Below are positions 56,302 to 63,522 of a stretch of 64,000 nucleotides of DNA, piece after piece. Below the pieces are notes generated by a model. That model was not told where the DNA came from, searched no databases, and saw only the letters and a list, made by a program, of their open reading frames with translations. Each line of letters starts with the position of its first letter. The first letter of the stretch is position 1. The stretch covers positions 124,001 through 188,000 of the forward strand of contig NZ_BMSY01000001.1 of NCBI RefSeq assembly GCF_014649395.1, in the 5' to 3' direction. Source of the DNA: Streptomyces aureoverticillatus. Lineage in GTDB: Bacteria; Actinomycetota; Actinomycetes; Streptomycetales; Streptomycetaceae. A program made the position numbers and the translations under genes.

Positions 56302-57126
56302 TCACGGCTTGCGGGCGACGCCCGCGTAGGCGTCCACCGCGATCGACGTGTCCGTCGTGGAGGCGGGGCGCCAGTGGGTGACCGGGGTCACGCCGGGGTC
56401 GGTGAGGGTGAGGCCGGTGAAGAAGCCGGTGATCTCCTCGACGCTGCGGACGTGGTACGGGATCGCGCCGCTCTTGTTGTACGCCGCCGACGCCGCGATC
56501 ATGCCCTCGCTCGTGGAGGTGGAGTCACTGATCACCAGGGCGCTGCCGGACGGCAGGCCCGCCATCAGGCGGTCGACCAGGTCCCTGGCCTGCTCGTACG
56601 AGGACACGTGGCCCAGGGTGTTGAGGATCATGAGGGCCACGGGGCGGGAGAGGTCCAGGGTCTCGCCCGCCTTCGCCAGGATCGCCTCCGGCTCGTACAT
56701 GTCCGCGTCGATGTACGACGTGACGCCCTCGGGCGTGCTCGTCAGGAGGGCGCGGGCGTGCGCCAGGACCAGCGGGTCGTTGTCCACGTACACGATGCGG
56801 GAATCGGGTGCGACGCGCTGCGCGACCTCGTGGGTGTTGTCGGCCGTCGGCAGGCCCGTGCCGATGTCCAGGAACTGGCGGATGCCCTGTTCCCCCGCCA
56901 GGTGGCGGACCGCGCGGCCGAGGAAGTGCCGGCTCGTGCGGGCGACGTCGACCAGGCCCGGGAAGATCTCCTTGATCTGGTCGCCGAGCTCGCGGTCCTT
57001 CTCGTAGTTGTCCTTGCCACCCACGAAGTAGTTCCAGAAGCGCGCCGAGTGCGGCTTGCTCGTGTCGATCCGTGCGCGTATCTCGGCGGACGAGTCGAGT
57101 CTGGGGTCGGCGTCGGAACCTGACAC
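56302..57126 (-). CDS. SAM-dependent methyltransferase, PF04672 (DUF574)-type
   Basis: A 274-aa protein from GTG (complement of 57124-57126) with GGAGG about six bases upstream; a longer start at 57180 is possible. Family marks: PHSARFWNYFVGGKDNYEKDR, SRHFLGRAVRHLA, SAM motif FLDIGTGLPTADNTHEVAQ and VYVDNDPLVLAHARALL. This family is greatly expanded in Streptomyces, mostly of unknown substrate. It stands alone, with the tRNA downstream. Confidence 0.88.
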   Translation of the reverse strand: MSGSDADPRLDSSAEIRARIDTSKPHSARFWNYFVGGKDNYEKDRELGDQIKEIFPGLVDVARTSRHFLGRAVRHLAGEQGIRQFLDIGTGLPTADNTHEVAQRVAPDSRIVYVDNDPLVLAHARALLTSTPEGVTSYIDADMYEPEAILAKAGETLDLSRPVALMILNTLGHVSSYEQARDLVDRLMAGLPSGSALVISDSTSTSEGMIAASAAYNKSGAIPYHVRSVEEITGFFTGLTLTDPGVTPVTHWRPASTTDTSIAVDAYAGVARKP

Positions 57127-57284
57127 GGGGGCCTCCTGCGGGGCGGGGCGGGGCATGCGTGAGCTGAGCCGTTCGATCACTCACTCAGTCGGTCAGTCAG
57201 TGATCTGGCAATCGGCAACCTAGCAAGTCTCCGGCAGGTCAGGAGGGTTGCGGGGGGGGAGAGCCTCGCCCGGTGGCTTCCCCC

Positions 57285-57327
57285 GCAGGTTCGAGCTACG
57301 GCTTCAGCAGGTTCGAGCTACGGCTTC
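57285..57327. repeat. Two 21-bp direct repeats across the stop codon of the deiminase gene
   Basis: The 21-base unit beginning GCAGGTTCGAGC occurs at 57285-57305 and 57307-57327. The right copy contains the last codons and stop of the deiminase gene, so the left copy is a duplicated tail after the stop. Confidence 0.85.
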
Positions 57328-58454
57328 GGCTCCTGCATCGTCGCGCAGTGGATACCGCCACCGCCCGCCATCAGGCGGTCCACGTCCAGTTGGATCACCT
57401 CTCGGTCCGGGAAGGCCGCGGCCAGTGCCCTGCGGGCGCCCTCGTCCGTCCTCCTGTCGCCGAACCGGGCCGTGATCACCGCCCCGTTCACCACATGGAA
57501 GTTGAGGTACGAGTCGAGGAAGGTCGGCGCCGTCGAGCGGATCTCGGTCGGGCCCTCGACCTTGATGACGCGCAGACGGCGGCCGCGCGCGTCCGTCGCG
57601 CGGGACAGGATCGCCAGCTGCTCGCGGGCGTCCCGCGCCCAGATGTCCGTACGGTCCGACGACGGCACCTGGACCATCACCACGCCGGGGCGCACGAAGC
57701 GCGACGTGGCGTCGATGTGGTCGTCGGTGATGTCCTTGCCCTTGATGCCGGGGGCCCAGATCATCTTCCGTGCGCCGTACGCCCGCAGCACCTCCGCCTC
57801 GATCCGGTCCCGGGACTTTCCGGGGTTGCGGTTGGCGTTGACCAGGCTGCTCTCCGTCGCCATGACGGTGCCGGCGCCGTCCGTCTCGATGCCGCCGCCT
57901 TCCCCCACGAAGCCCGCCCGCGTGAAGTCTCGCTTCGTGAACTCGGCCACCCCGCGCGCCACTTGGGCATCCCTGCGGTGCCGCTGCTTGCCGCCCCAGC
58001 CGTTGAAGCCCAGGCCGACCGCGTCCATCCCGCCCGCCCCGTCGCACCGGAACACCGCGCAGGTGTCCCGCATCCACAGGTCGTCCGTGGGAATGGAGTC
58101 GAGCACCGTCACCTTCCGGCCGCACTGGGCCCGGGCCCGCGCCGCCTCCCGCCGGTCCGGTGCGCACATGATCACGGGTTCGTGCGCCGCCACGGTGCGG
58201 GCGAGCAGCGCGATGTCGCGTTGCACGCCCGCCAGGTTGTCGCCCCAGACCGCGTCGCTGGTCGGCCAGGACATCCAGGTGCGCCGGTGCGGGGCCTCGT
58301 CGGCCGGGACCGTCCAGCGTCGGCGGGCGCTCCGCGTCGGGTTTCCCGGCGTCCCCGCCTCCGCCTGGCACGCCGTGGCGGTCAGGGCGAGGGCAGCCGT
58401 GCCCGCGCCGGTGATCTTGAGGACTCCTCGGCGGGTGGGGTGCGGCTCGTTCAC
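57318..58454 (-). CDS. Exported agmatine-deiminase-family protein (Tat/lipoprotein signal)
   Basis: A 378-aa member of the agmatine deiminase / bacterial peptidylarginine deiminase family (PF04371 type), which hydrolyses guanidino groups. Catalytic features: RTWMSWPTSDAVWG, DDLWMRDTC, GEGGGIETDGAG, DDHIDATSRFV and the nucleophile Cys in GGIHCATMQEP. The N-terminus carries twin Arg (PTRRGVLK) and a hydrophobic stretch ending LTATAC, a Tat signal with lipobox, so it is probably a surface lipoprotein; classical agmatine deiminases are cytosolic. ATG at 58454 has GGAGG ahead. A candidate TetR operator lies 49 bases upstream. Confidence 0.85.
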   Translation of the reverse strand: MNEPHPTRRGVLKITGAGTAALALTATACQAEAGTPGNPTRSARRRWTVPADEAPHRRTWMSWPTSDAVWGDNLAGVQRDIALLARTVAAHEPVIMCAPDRREAARARAQCGRKVTVLDSIPTDDLWMRDTCAVFRCDGAGGMDAVGLGFNGWGGKQRHRRDAQVARGVAEFTKRDFTRAGFVGEGGGIETDGAGTVMATESSLVNANRNPGKSRDRIEAEVLRAYGARKMIWAPGIKGKDITDDHIDATSRFVRPGVVMVQVPSSDRTDIWARDAREQLAILSRATDARGRRLRVIKVEGPTEIRSTAPTFLDSYLNFHVVNGAVITARFGDRRTDEGARRALAAAFPDREVIQLDVDRLMAGGGGIHCATMQEPKP

Positions 58455-58502
58455 TCGTACCTCCGGGCAGCGGGCATAAGGGTGCGCCGTCCCACTCTGA
58501 CC

Positions 58503-58522
58503 TTGACTGAAAATTCAGTCAA
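58503..58522. promoter_or_regulatory. Palindromic candidate operator for the TetR regulator
   Basis: TTGACTGAAAATTCAGTCAA: the half-site TTGACTGAA is repeated inverted (9 of 10 positions). It lies between the TetR gene end and the deiminase start, where it would overlap the deiminase promoter on the minus strand. It is the length and style of TetR-family operators. Confidence 0.7.
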
Positions 58523-58608
58523 GTTTTCGCGCGGTGCGGTGCCCGGATCCACTTCGTACGGGGTACACCGGTGGGTCGTACAGAGGCGCCCGGAGACCGG
58601 GACAGCCC

Positions 58609-59184
58609 CTAGCGCTCCCCCAGCTCCAGCGCGAACGCCTCCCCCAGCAGGGCCCGCGCCCGGGCCAGCTCCATCGAGCCCGCGAGCCAGCGGCCGCTCA
58701 GGCCCTCCACCAGGGACGTCAGGCGCTCCGCCGCGGCGGGGGCGGCCACGTCGTCGCGTACCGTGCCCGCGTCCTGCGCCGCACGGATCAGGTCGGCGGC
58801 GTACTCCACCCACTCGGCCGTCGCCCGGCTCAACTGCTCCCGCAGCTCCGGGTCGAACTTGGCGCTCGCCTGGAACTCGCCCCACGCCGTGCTGTTCTCC
58901 ACCACCTCGGGGTCGTCCCGCAGCTCCAGGAGCAGCATCTGCTCCAGGTGGTCGCGGGGGTCGGCGGCGGGGCTCGCGGCGGGTTCCGTGTAGCGCTCGG
59001 CGCGGTCGCTGATGAAGGCGAGGGTGCGGCGCATGAGGCCGGCGCGGTCGCCGAAGTGGTAGTAGATGAGGCCGGTCGAGACGGACGCCTCGGCCGCCAG
59101 CTCCTCCACGCGCAGGCCGCGCACCCCGCTGCGGGCGATGAGGCGGGTGGCGGCTTCGAGGATCTGGGTCTGGCGCTTGGACAC
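58609..59184 (-). CDS. TetR-family transcriptional regulator
   Basis: A 191-aa regulator. The N-terminal HTH (residues 8-52: ILEAATRLIARSGVRGLRVEELAAEASVS, STGLIYYHFGDRAGLM) is canonical TetR. The C-terminal helical ligand domain has EYAADLIRAAQDAGTVR. The start is GTG (complement of 59182-59184). The gene lies directly upstream of the deiminase gene on the same strand, with a palindrome in between, so it probably represses that gene and perhaps itself. The ligand may be a guanidino or polyamine compound (inference). Confidence 0.9.
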   Translation of the reverse strand: MSKRQTQILEAATRLIARSGVRGLRVEELAAEASVSTGLIYYHFGDRAGLMRRTLAFISDRAERYTEPAASPAADPRDHLEQMLLLELRDDPEVVENSTAWGEFQASAKFDPELREQLSRATAEWVEYAADLIRAAQDAGTVRDDVAAPAAAERLTSLVEGLSGRWLAGSMELARARALLGEAFALELGER

Positions 59185-59235
59185 GCGGCAACGATAACCG
59201 CGGGTCGGCGGGGTGCCGCCCCCTGTCCGCGGGTC

Positions 59236-59327
59236 CGTGATGGCGCGGCGTGTGTGCCCGCGATCGCGCCGCGCCTGGGCTCGTGATGGCGCCGCACATA
59301 GGCCCGTGATCGCGCCGCACGTAGGTC
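59236..59327. repeat. Four tandem 23-bp repeats in a divergent promoter region
   Basis: Units beginning CGTGATGGCGC, CGCGATCGCGC, CGTGATGGCGC and CGTGATCGCGC start at 59236, 59259, 59282 and 59305, exactly 23 bases apart. They are degenerate copies sharing CG(T/C)GAT(G/C)GCGC(C/G)GC. They lie between the TetR gene (minus) and the methyltransferase (plus). They could bind a regulator cooperatively; there are no spacers, so this is not CRISPR. Confidence 0.8.
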
Positions 59328-59418
59328 AGCGGCCACCCCGTACTCAGCCCCGCCACCCACCCCGCCCGAGTATCCGTACGGATGCCGCCCTCCCCCGCCC
59401 GCGGCCACGCTTGCGTAC

Positions 59419-60219
59419 ATGACGAAACCCCTGAACAACCTCAAGTGGGCAGTGATGCGGGGCCTGTTGGGCACGGTCGGGCGGGCCTCGCGGGGCATCC
59501 GGATCGGCTACCGGTACGGCTTCGACAGCGGCACGATGCTCGACTACGTGTACGTGAACCGCGCGCACGGTGCCCTCGGCGTCGGCCGCGTCATCGACCG
59601 CGTCTACCTGGACGCCGTCGGCTGGCGCGCCATCCGCGCCCGGCGCGAGCTCCTCCAGGACGTCCTGCGCGAGCAGATCGGACGGCGGGCCGGCCGCGAG
59701 GTCACCGTGCTCGACGTCGCCGCCGGGCCCGGCCGCTACCTCCAGGACCTGGCCGCCGAGTACGGACCCCGCCGGGTGCGGGTGCTCTGCCGGGACCTGG
59801 CGGAGGCCGGGCTGCGGCAGGGCGAGCGGCTGGCGCGGACGCGCGGGATCACCAACATCTCGTACGAGACCGGGGACGCCCTCGACCCCAAGGCGCCGGA
59901 GGCCGGCGCGCCGGACGTCATCGTGGTGTCCGGGCTCTACGAGCTGCTGCTCGACGACGACACGATCCGGACCTCGATCGAGCGGCTGCGCGGGCTGCTC
60001 GCGCCGGGCGGCACCCTCGTCTTCACCACCCAGACCCGCCATCCGCAGCTCGACTTCATCGCCAACGTACTGCCCAACAGGGACGGGCAGTTGTGGGTGA
60101 TGAAGTGCCGGGACGTCGCCGAGACGGAGGGGTGGGCGCGGGCGGCCGGGTTCGGGGAGGTGGCCAGCCGGCGTGAGGAGGTCGGGCTGTTCACGGTGAC
60201 GGTGTGCGGCGAGCGGTGA
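59419..60219 (+). CDS. Class I SAM-dependent methyltransferase
   Basis: A 266-aa protein from ATG 59419. The SAM-binding motif is VTVLDVAAGPGRYLQDLA (about residues 94-111), followed by an acidic motif II (VLCRDLAEAGL) and IVVSGLYELLLDDD. An N-terminal helical region of about 90 residues (IRIGYRYGFDSGTMLDYVYVN) precedes it. It resembles putative methyltransferases that accompany lipid-modifying alpha/beta hydrolases (PF12147-like), but that link is uncertain. It converges on the Ku gene. Confidence 0.78.
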   Translation: MTKPLNNLKWAVMRGLLGTVGRASRGIRIGYRYGFDSGTMLDYVYVNRAHGALGVGRVIDRVYLDAVGWRAIRARRELLQDVLREQIGRRAGREVTVLDVAAGPGRYLQDLAAEYGPRRVRVLCRDLAEAGLRQGERLARTRGITNISYETGDALDPKAPEAGAPDVIVVSGLYELLLDDDTIRTSIERLRGLLAPGGTLVFTTQTRHPQLDFIANVLPNRDGQLWVMKCRDVAETEGWARAAGFGEVASRREEVGLFTVTVCGER

Positions 60220-60258
60220 GCGGTCACGGTTCGGGGCGCGGCGCCCGTGCATGCCGCG

Positions 60259-61308
60259 TTACGCCGATGTCCTCTTCCGCGCCGTCGTCTTCTTGGCCGT
60301 CGTCTTCTTCTTCGCAGTCGTGGTCTTCTTCGCCGTCGTCTTCTTCTTCGCCGTCGTGGCCTTCTTCGCCGCCGTCGACTTCTTCGCGGTGCTCTTCTTC
60401 GCGGTGGTCTTCTTCGGGGCCGCCGAAGTGGACTTCGCGGCGCCGGAGCGGCGGGGCCGGAGCGGCGTGACCTCGGCGCCCTTGCCCTCCGCCGCCTTCG
60501 CACCGGACTTCGCACCGGACGTCCCGCCGCGCTCCGAACGGGCCGCGCGGACGCTGCTCTCCAGCGCGGCCATCAGGTCGATGACCTTGCCGCCGCCCTC
60601 ATCGGCCGCGGGGGCCGGGGCGGTGGTCTCGCCGCCCTCCAGCTTCGCGGTGATCATCTCCTCGACCGCCTCGCGGTAGTCGTCGTGCAGGGAATCCAGG
60701 TCGACCTCGCCGAGGGTGTCCATCAGGGCGTCCGCCAGATCCAGTTCGGCGTCGCGGATCTTCACGTCGGTGTCCGGCGCGACGATGTCGGTGGCGCGGA
60801 TCTCGTCCGGCCACAGCAGGCCGTGCATGGCGATCACGTCGTCGACGACCCGCAGCATGCCGAGCCGTTCGCGGCCGCGCAGTGCGAACTTGGCGACGGC
60901 CACCTTCTGGCTGCGCTTCAGCGCCTCACGCAGCAGGGTGTACGGCTTGGCGGCCGGTACTCCATTGGCGGTCAGGTAGTACGCGGTGTCCATCTGGAGG
61001 GGGTCGATGGTGTCGGCCGGGACGAACGCGACGATCTCGATGGTCTTCGCGGTCGGGATCGGCAGCGAGGCCAGGTCGTCGTCCGTGATCGGGATGATCG
61101 AGCCGTCCGCGTCCTCGTACCCCTTGCCGACCTCCCCGGTCGGGACCTCGTGGTCCTCCAGCTCGCACACCTTGCGGTAGCGGATGCGGCCGCCGTCCTC
61201 CACATGGATCTGGCGGAAGGAGATCGCGTGGTTCTCCGTGGCGTTCATGAGCTTGATCGGGATGCTGACCAGGCCGAAGGAGATGGCGCCGTTCCATATG
61301 GACCGCAT
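60259..61308 (-). CDS. ku: Non-homologous end-joining protein Ku
   Basis: A 349-aa bacterial Ku that holds DNA ends and recruits LigD. ATG (complement of 61306-61308) opens with MRSIWNGAISFGLVSIPIKL, the family's N-terminus; the open frame upstream is antisense to the LigD gene. The Ku core runs to about residue 255. The tail (about 290-349) is a histone H1-like Lys/Ala/Thr array (KKTTAKKSTAKKS...), common in actinomycete Ku and able to bind DNA. It is divergent from the LigD polymerase gene, 63 bases away. Confidence 0.95.
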   Translation of the reverse strand: MRSIWNGAISFGLVSIPIKLMNATENHAISFRQIHVEDGGRIRYRKVCELEDHEVPTGEVGKGYEDADGSIIPITDDDLASLPIPTAKTIEIVAFVPADTIDPLQMDTAYYLTANGVPAAKPYTLLREALKRSQKVAVAKFALRGRERLGMLRVVDDVIAMHGLLWPDEIRATDIVAPDTDVKIRDAELDLADALMDTLGEVDLDSLHDDYREAVEEMITAKLEGGETTAPAPAADEGGGKVIDLMAALESSVRAARSERGGTSGAKSGAKAAEGKGAEVTPLRPRRSGAAKSTSAAPKKTTAKKSTAKKSTAAKKATTAKKKTTAKKTTTAKKKTTAKKTTARKRTSA

Positions 61309-61371
61309 GTGGAGCACCTTTCGGCACGTTTCCGTGGGCGTTTCATGCCATTTTCGTGGGATTCTCATCGT

Positions 61372-62265
61372 ATGTCGCCGATCACCGAGGTGGAGGGGCG
61401 AAGGCTCTCGCTCAGCAACCTGGACAAGGTGCTGTATCCGGCGAGCGGCTTCACGAAGGGCGAGGTGCTGCACTACTACGCCACCGCCGCCGAGGTGCTG
61501 CTCCCCCATTTGCGCGACCGTCCTGTGTCCTTCCTCCGCTTCCCGGACGGGCCCGAGGGGGAGCGCTTCTTCGCCAAGAACGTGCCGCCGGGTACGCCCA
61601 CGTGGGTGCGGACGGCCGAGGTGCGGCGGTCGGACGGGGTCTCGCGGCAGGTCCTCGTGCAGGACCTGCCCACGCTGATGTGGGCGGCGAACCTGGTCAC
61701 GGAGTTCCACACCCCGCAGTGGCGGGCGGACGCGCCCGGGCTCGCCGACCGGCTCGTGCTCGATCTCGACCCCGGGCCGCCCGCGGGCGTCGTGGAGGCG
61801 TGCGAGGCGGCTCTGTGGCTGCGGGAGCGGTTGGTGGGCGACGGGTTCGAGACGTACGTCAAGACGTCCGGCAGCAAGGGGCTGCACATCCTGGTGCCGT
61901 TGCGGCCGGCTCCCAGCTCGGACGTCACCGCGTACGCGAAGGGGCTCGCCGTGGCCGCGGAGCGGGCGCTTCCGCGGCTGGTGGTGCATCGGATGACGCG
62001 GAGTCTGCGGCCCGGCAAGGTGTTCGTCGACTTCAGCCAGAACGCTGCCGCGAAGACGACGGCCACGCCCTATACGTTGCGGGCGCGGGCCGAGCCCACG
62101 GTGTCCGCGCCGGTGACGTGGGACGAGGTGTCCGCGTGCGCGGAGCGTCGGGAGGCGGGGTTGTTGGTGTTCCTCGCCCCTGACGTGGGGGGTCGGGTGG
62201 AGCGGTACGGGGATTTGCTGGGGCCGTTGCTGGAGCCGGGGCGGGGTGGGGTGCTGCCCCCTTAG
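61372..62265 (+). CDS. ligD: LigD-type polymerase/primase for end joining
   Basis: A 297-aa protein matching the polymerase (AEP primase) domain of LigD, which fills in or adds nucleotides at broken ends. ATG at 61372. Motifs: LSNLDKVLYPASGFTKGEVL, RFPDGPEGERFFAKN, catalytic LVLDLDPGPP and KTSGSKGLHILVP. The ligase and 3'-phosphoesterase domains of full LigD are absent, as in other Streptomyces where they are separate genes. It is divergent from ku, its partner. Confidence 0.92.
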   Translation: MSPITEVEGRRLSLSNLDKVLYPASGFTKGEVLHYYATAAEVLLPHLRDRPVSFLRFPDGPEGERFFAKNVPPGTPTWVRTAEVRRSDGVSRQVLVQDLPTLMWAANLVTEFHTPQWRADAPGLADRLVLDLDPGPPAGVVEACEAALWLRERLVGDGFETYVKTSGSKGLHILVPLRPAPSSDVTAYAKGLAVAAERALPRLVVHRMTRSLRPGKVFVDFSQNAAAKTTATPYTLRARAEPTVSAPVTWDEVSACAERREAGLLVFLAPDVGGRVERYGDLLGPLLEPGRGGVLPP

Positions 62266-62266
62266 G

Positions 62267-62291
62267 GGTGACTGCCGACTTGGCAGTCACC
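62267..62291 (+). terminator. Terminator of the LigD-type gene
   Basis: GGTGACTGCC (62267-62276) and GGCAGTCACC (62282-62291) form a perfect 10-bp stem with a GACTT loop, one base after the stop codon. Confidence 0.85.
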
Positions 62292-62343
62292 GGCGGACGC
62301 CGACGGTGGGCGGCCCCCACGTGAGACGTCAACCCCGCAGCCG

Positions 62344-62405
62344 ACTGGAAACGGGGAGGGGGTCCCCCTGCTCTTGAAGAGCTTGGGGGAGGGTGGGAGA
62401 AACCG
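62344..62405. repeat. Streptomyces-type intergenic inverted repeat
   Basis: A GGGGGTCCCCCTGCTCTT arm faces AGAGCTTGGGGGAGG around GA, a pattern repeated between Streptomyces genes. It fills the gap between the convergent LigD-type and NERD genes. Confidence 0.65.
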
Positions 62406-62421
62406 CCGCGGAGCGGCGGGG

Positions 62422-63225
62422 TCAGATGCGGTGCCAGGTGTGGCGGTCGCGGGCCAGCGCGTGCAGTGCCTCGACGTCCGCGGGCTTGAGGACACCGCCC
62501 GCCCGGGCCAGGGCGGACAGATCGTGCTCGAGCAGCACGCGAACCTCCCGCGGCGGCGCCACGACATCGACGTCCACCGCCCCCACGGGCACAAGCACCG
62601 CCCGCACCTCCGCCGTCAGCGCGAACGACGCCCGCCCGGCGTCCGCCCGCAGCTCCCGGAGCAGCGGCACGGCCCGCCCCCGCCCCACCGCCACCATCGG
62701 GTCGGCCACCCGCACCCGCTGCCTGCGCGCCGGCACGGAACGTACGCAGAACAGCCCGCCGGGCCCGATCAGGAGATGGTGGATGCGCGCGCCGCCGGGG
62801 AGGCCGATCGAGTGCAGGGTGTGCCAGCCGCCCGCGTCGAGGCCGTCCAGGGCGTCGCCGACGGCGGTCTCCGCCGCGAGCGCCCGGTGCCGCGGATCGG
62901 ACCGCAGCCTGCGCGGGAGCGGCGGATCGCGGTCGATGGCTATGCGCAGCGCCTCGCCGGGCCGGTTCGGCGCGAGGTCGTCGTCCGGGTGCAGCGTGAG
63001 CCGGGCCAGCTCGGCCGGGGTCGGCACGGGCGGCGGCCCCACCGTGACGTTCCCCGTCAGGAACGGGGCCAGGACGTGCAGCACGTCGGCCTCACGGTCG
63101 GCGTTCAGCAGGTTCACCCGGGCGGTGTCCCTGTCGTACCAGGCCACGTTTCTGCCGTCCGGTCGGCAGACGTACAGCCGCTCCTGACCGTGCCTCCATG
63201 CCGGTACGACGCGCAGTCCGCTCAT
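62422..63225 (-). CDS. NERD (nuclease-related) domain protein
   Basis: A 267-aa protein. The central part, about residues 105-175, has the NERD pattern AAETAVGDALDGL...WHTLHSIGLPGGARIHHLLIGPGGLFCVRS, related to PD-(D/E)XK nucleases; the usual Lys after the last strand is not obvious (CVRSVPARRQ). The N-terminal 60 residues have no recognised domain. The start is ATG (complement of 63223-63225). The function of most NERD proteins is not established; DNA processing is presumed. Bases 63226-63522 between this gene and the sortase contain no other supported gene. Confidence 0.72.
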   Translation of the reverse strand: MSGLRVVPAWRHGQERLYVCRPDGRNVAWYDRDTARVNLLNADREADVLHVLAPFLTGNVTVGPPPVPTPAELARLTLHPDDDLAPNRPGEALRIAIDRDPPLPRRLRSDPRHRALAAETAVGDALDGLDAGGWHTLHSIGLPGGARIHHLLIGPGGLFCVRSVPARRQRVRVADPMVAVGRGRAVPLLRELRADAGRASFALTAEVRAVLVPVGAVDVDVVAPPREVRVLLEHDLSALARAGGVLKPADVEALHALARDRHTWHRI

Positions 63226-63522
63226 GCCCCATCACCCCATGACCATGGGAGCAGTCCGGACGCCGCTCCGGCAAGAACCTGACGGCGCCGCACGGAAGTT
63301 GATGCCAATTCGCCCTGTGTTCGCCACCCCGGGCGAGGTCTGTACGCCATGTCACCAGCCGTCCCGTAACGGCACCGCCCGCACAGTCATGGCACCCCGT
63401 TACAAACTCGCCGAATTGCCGCGATGGCGGACACCTGGCTTCGTACGCGGCGGTCACCCCCGTCGGGGGCAGCACCCCACCCCGCGCGCCACGCGCACGT
63501 CGCCTCGCCCCAAGGAGCCCCC

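Noticed and set aside
59236..59327. Tandem repeats as a CRISPR array
   Set aside because: Units abut one another with no unique spacers, and no cas gene is near.
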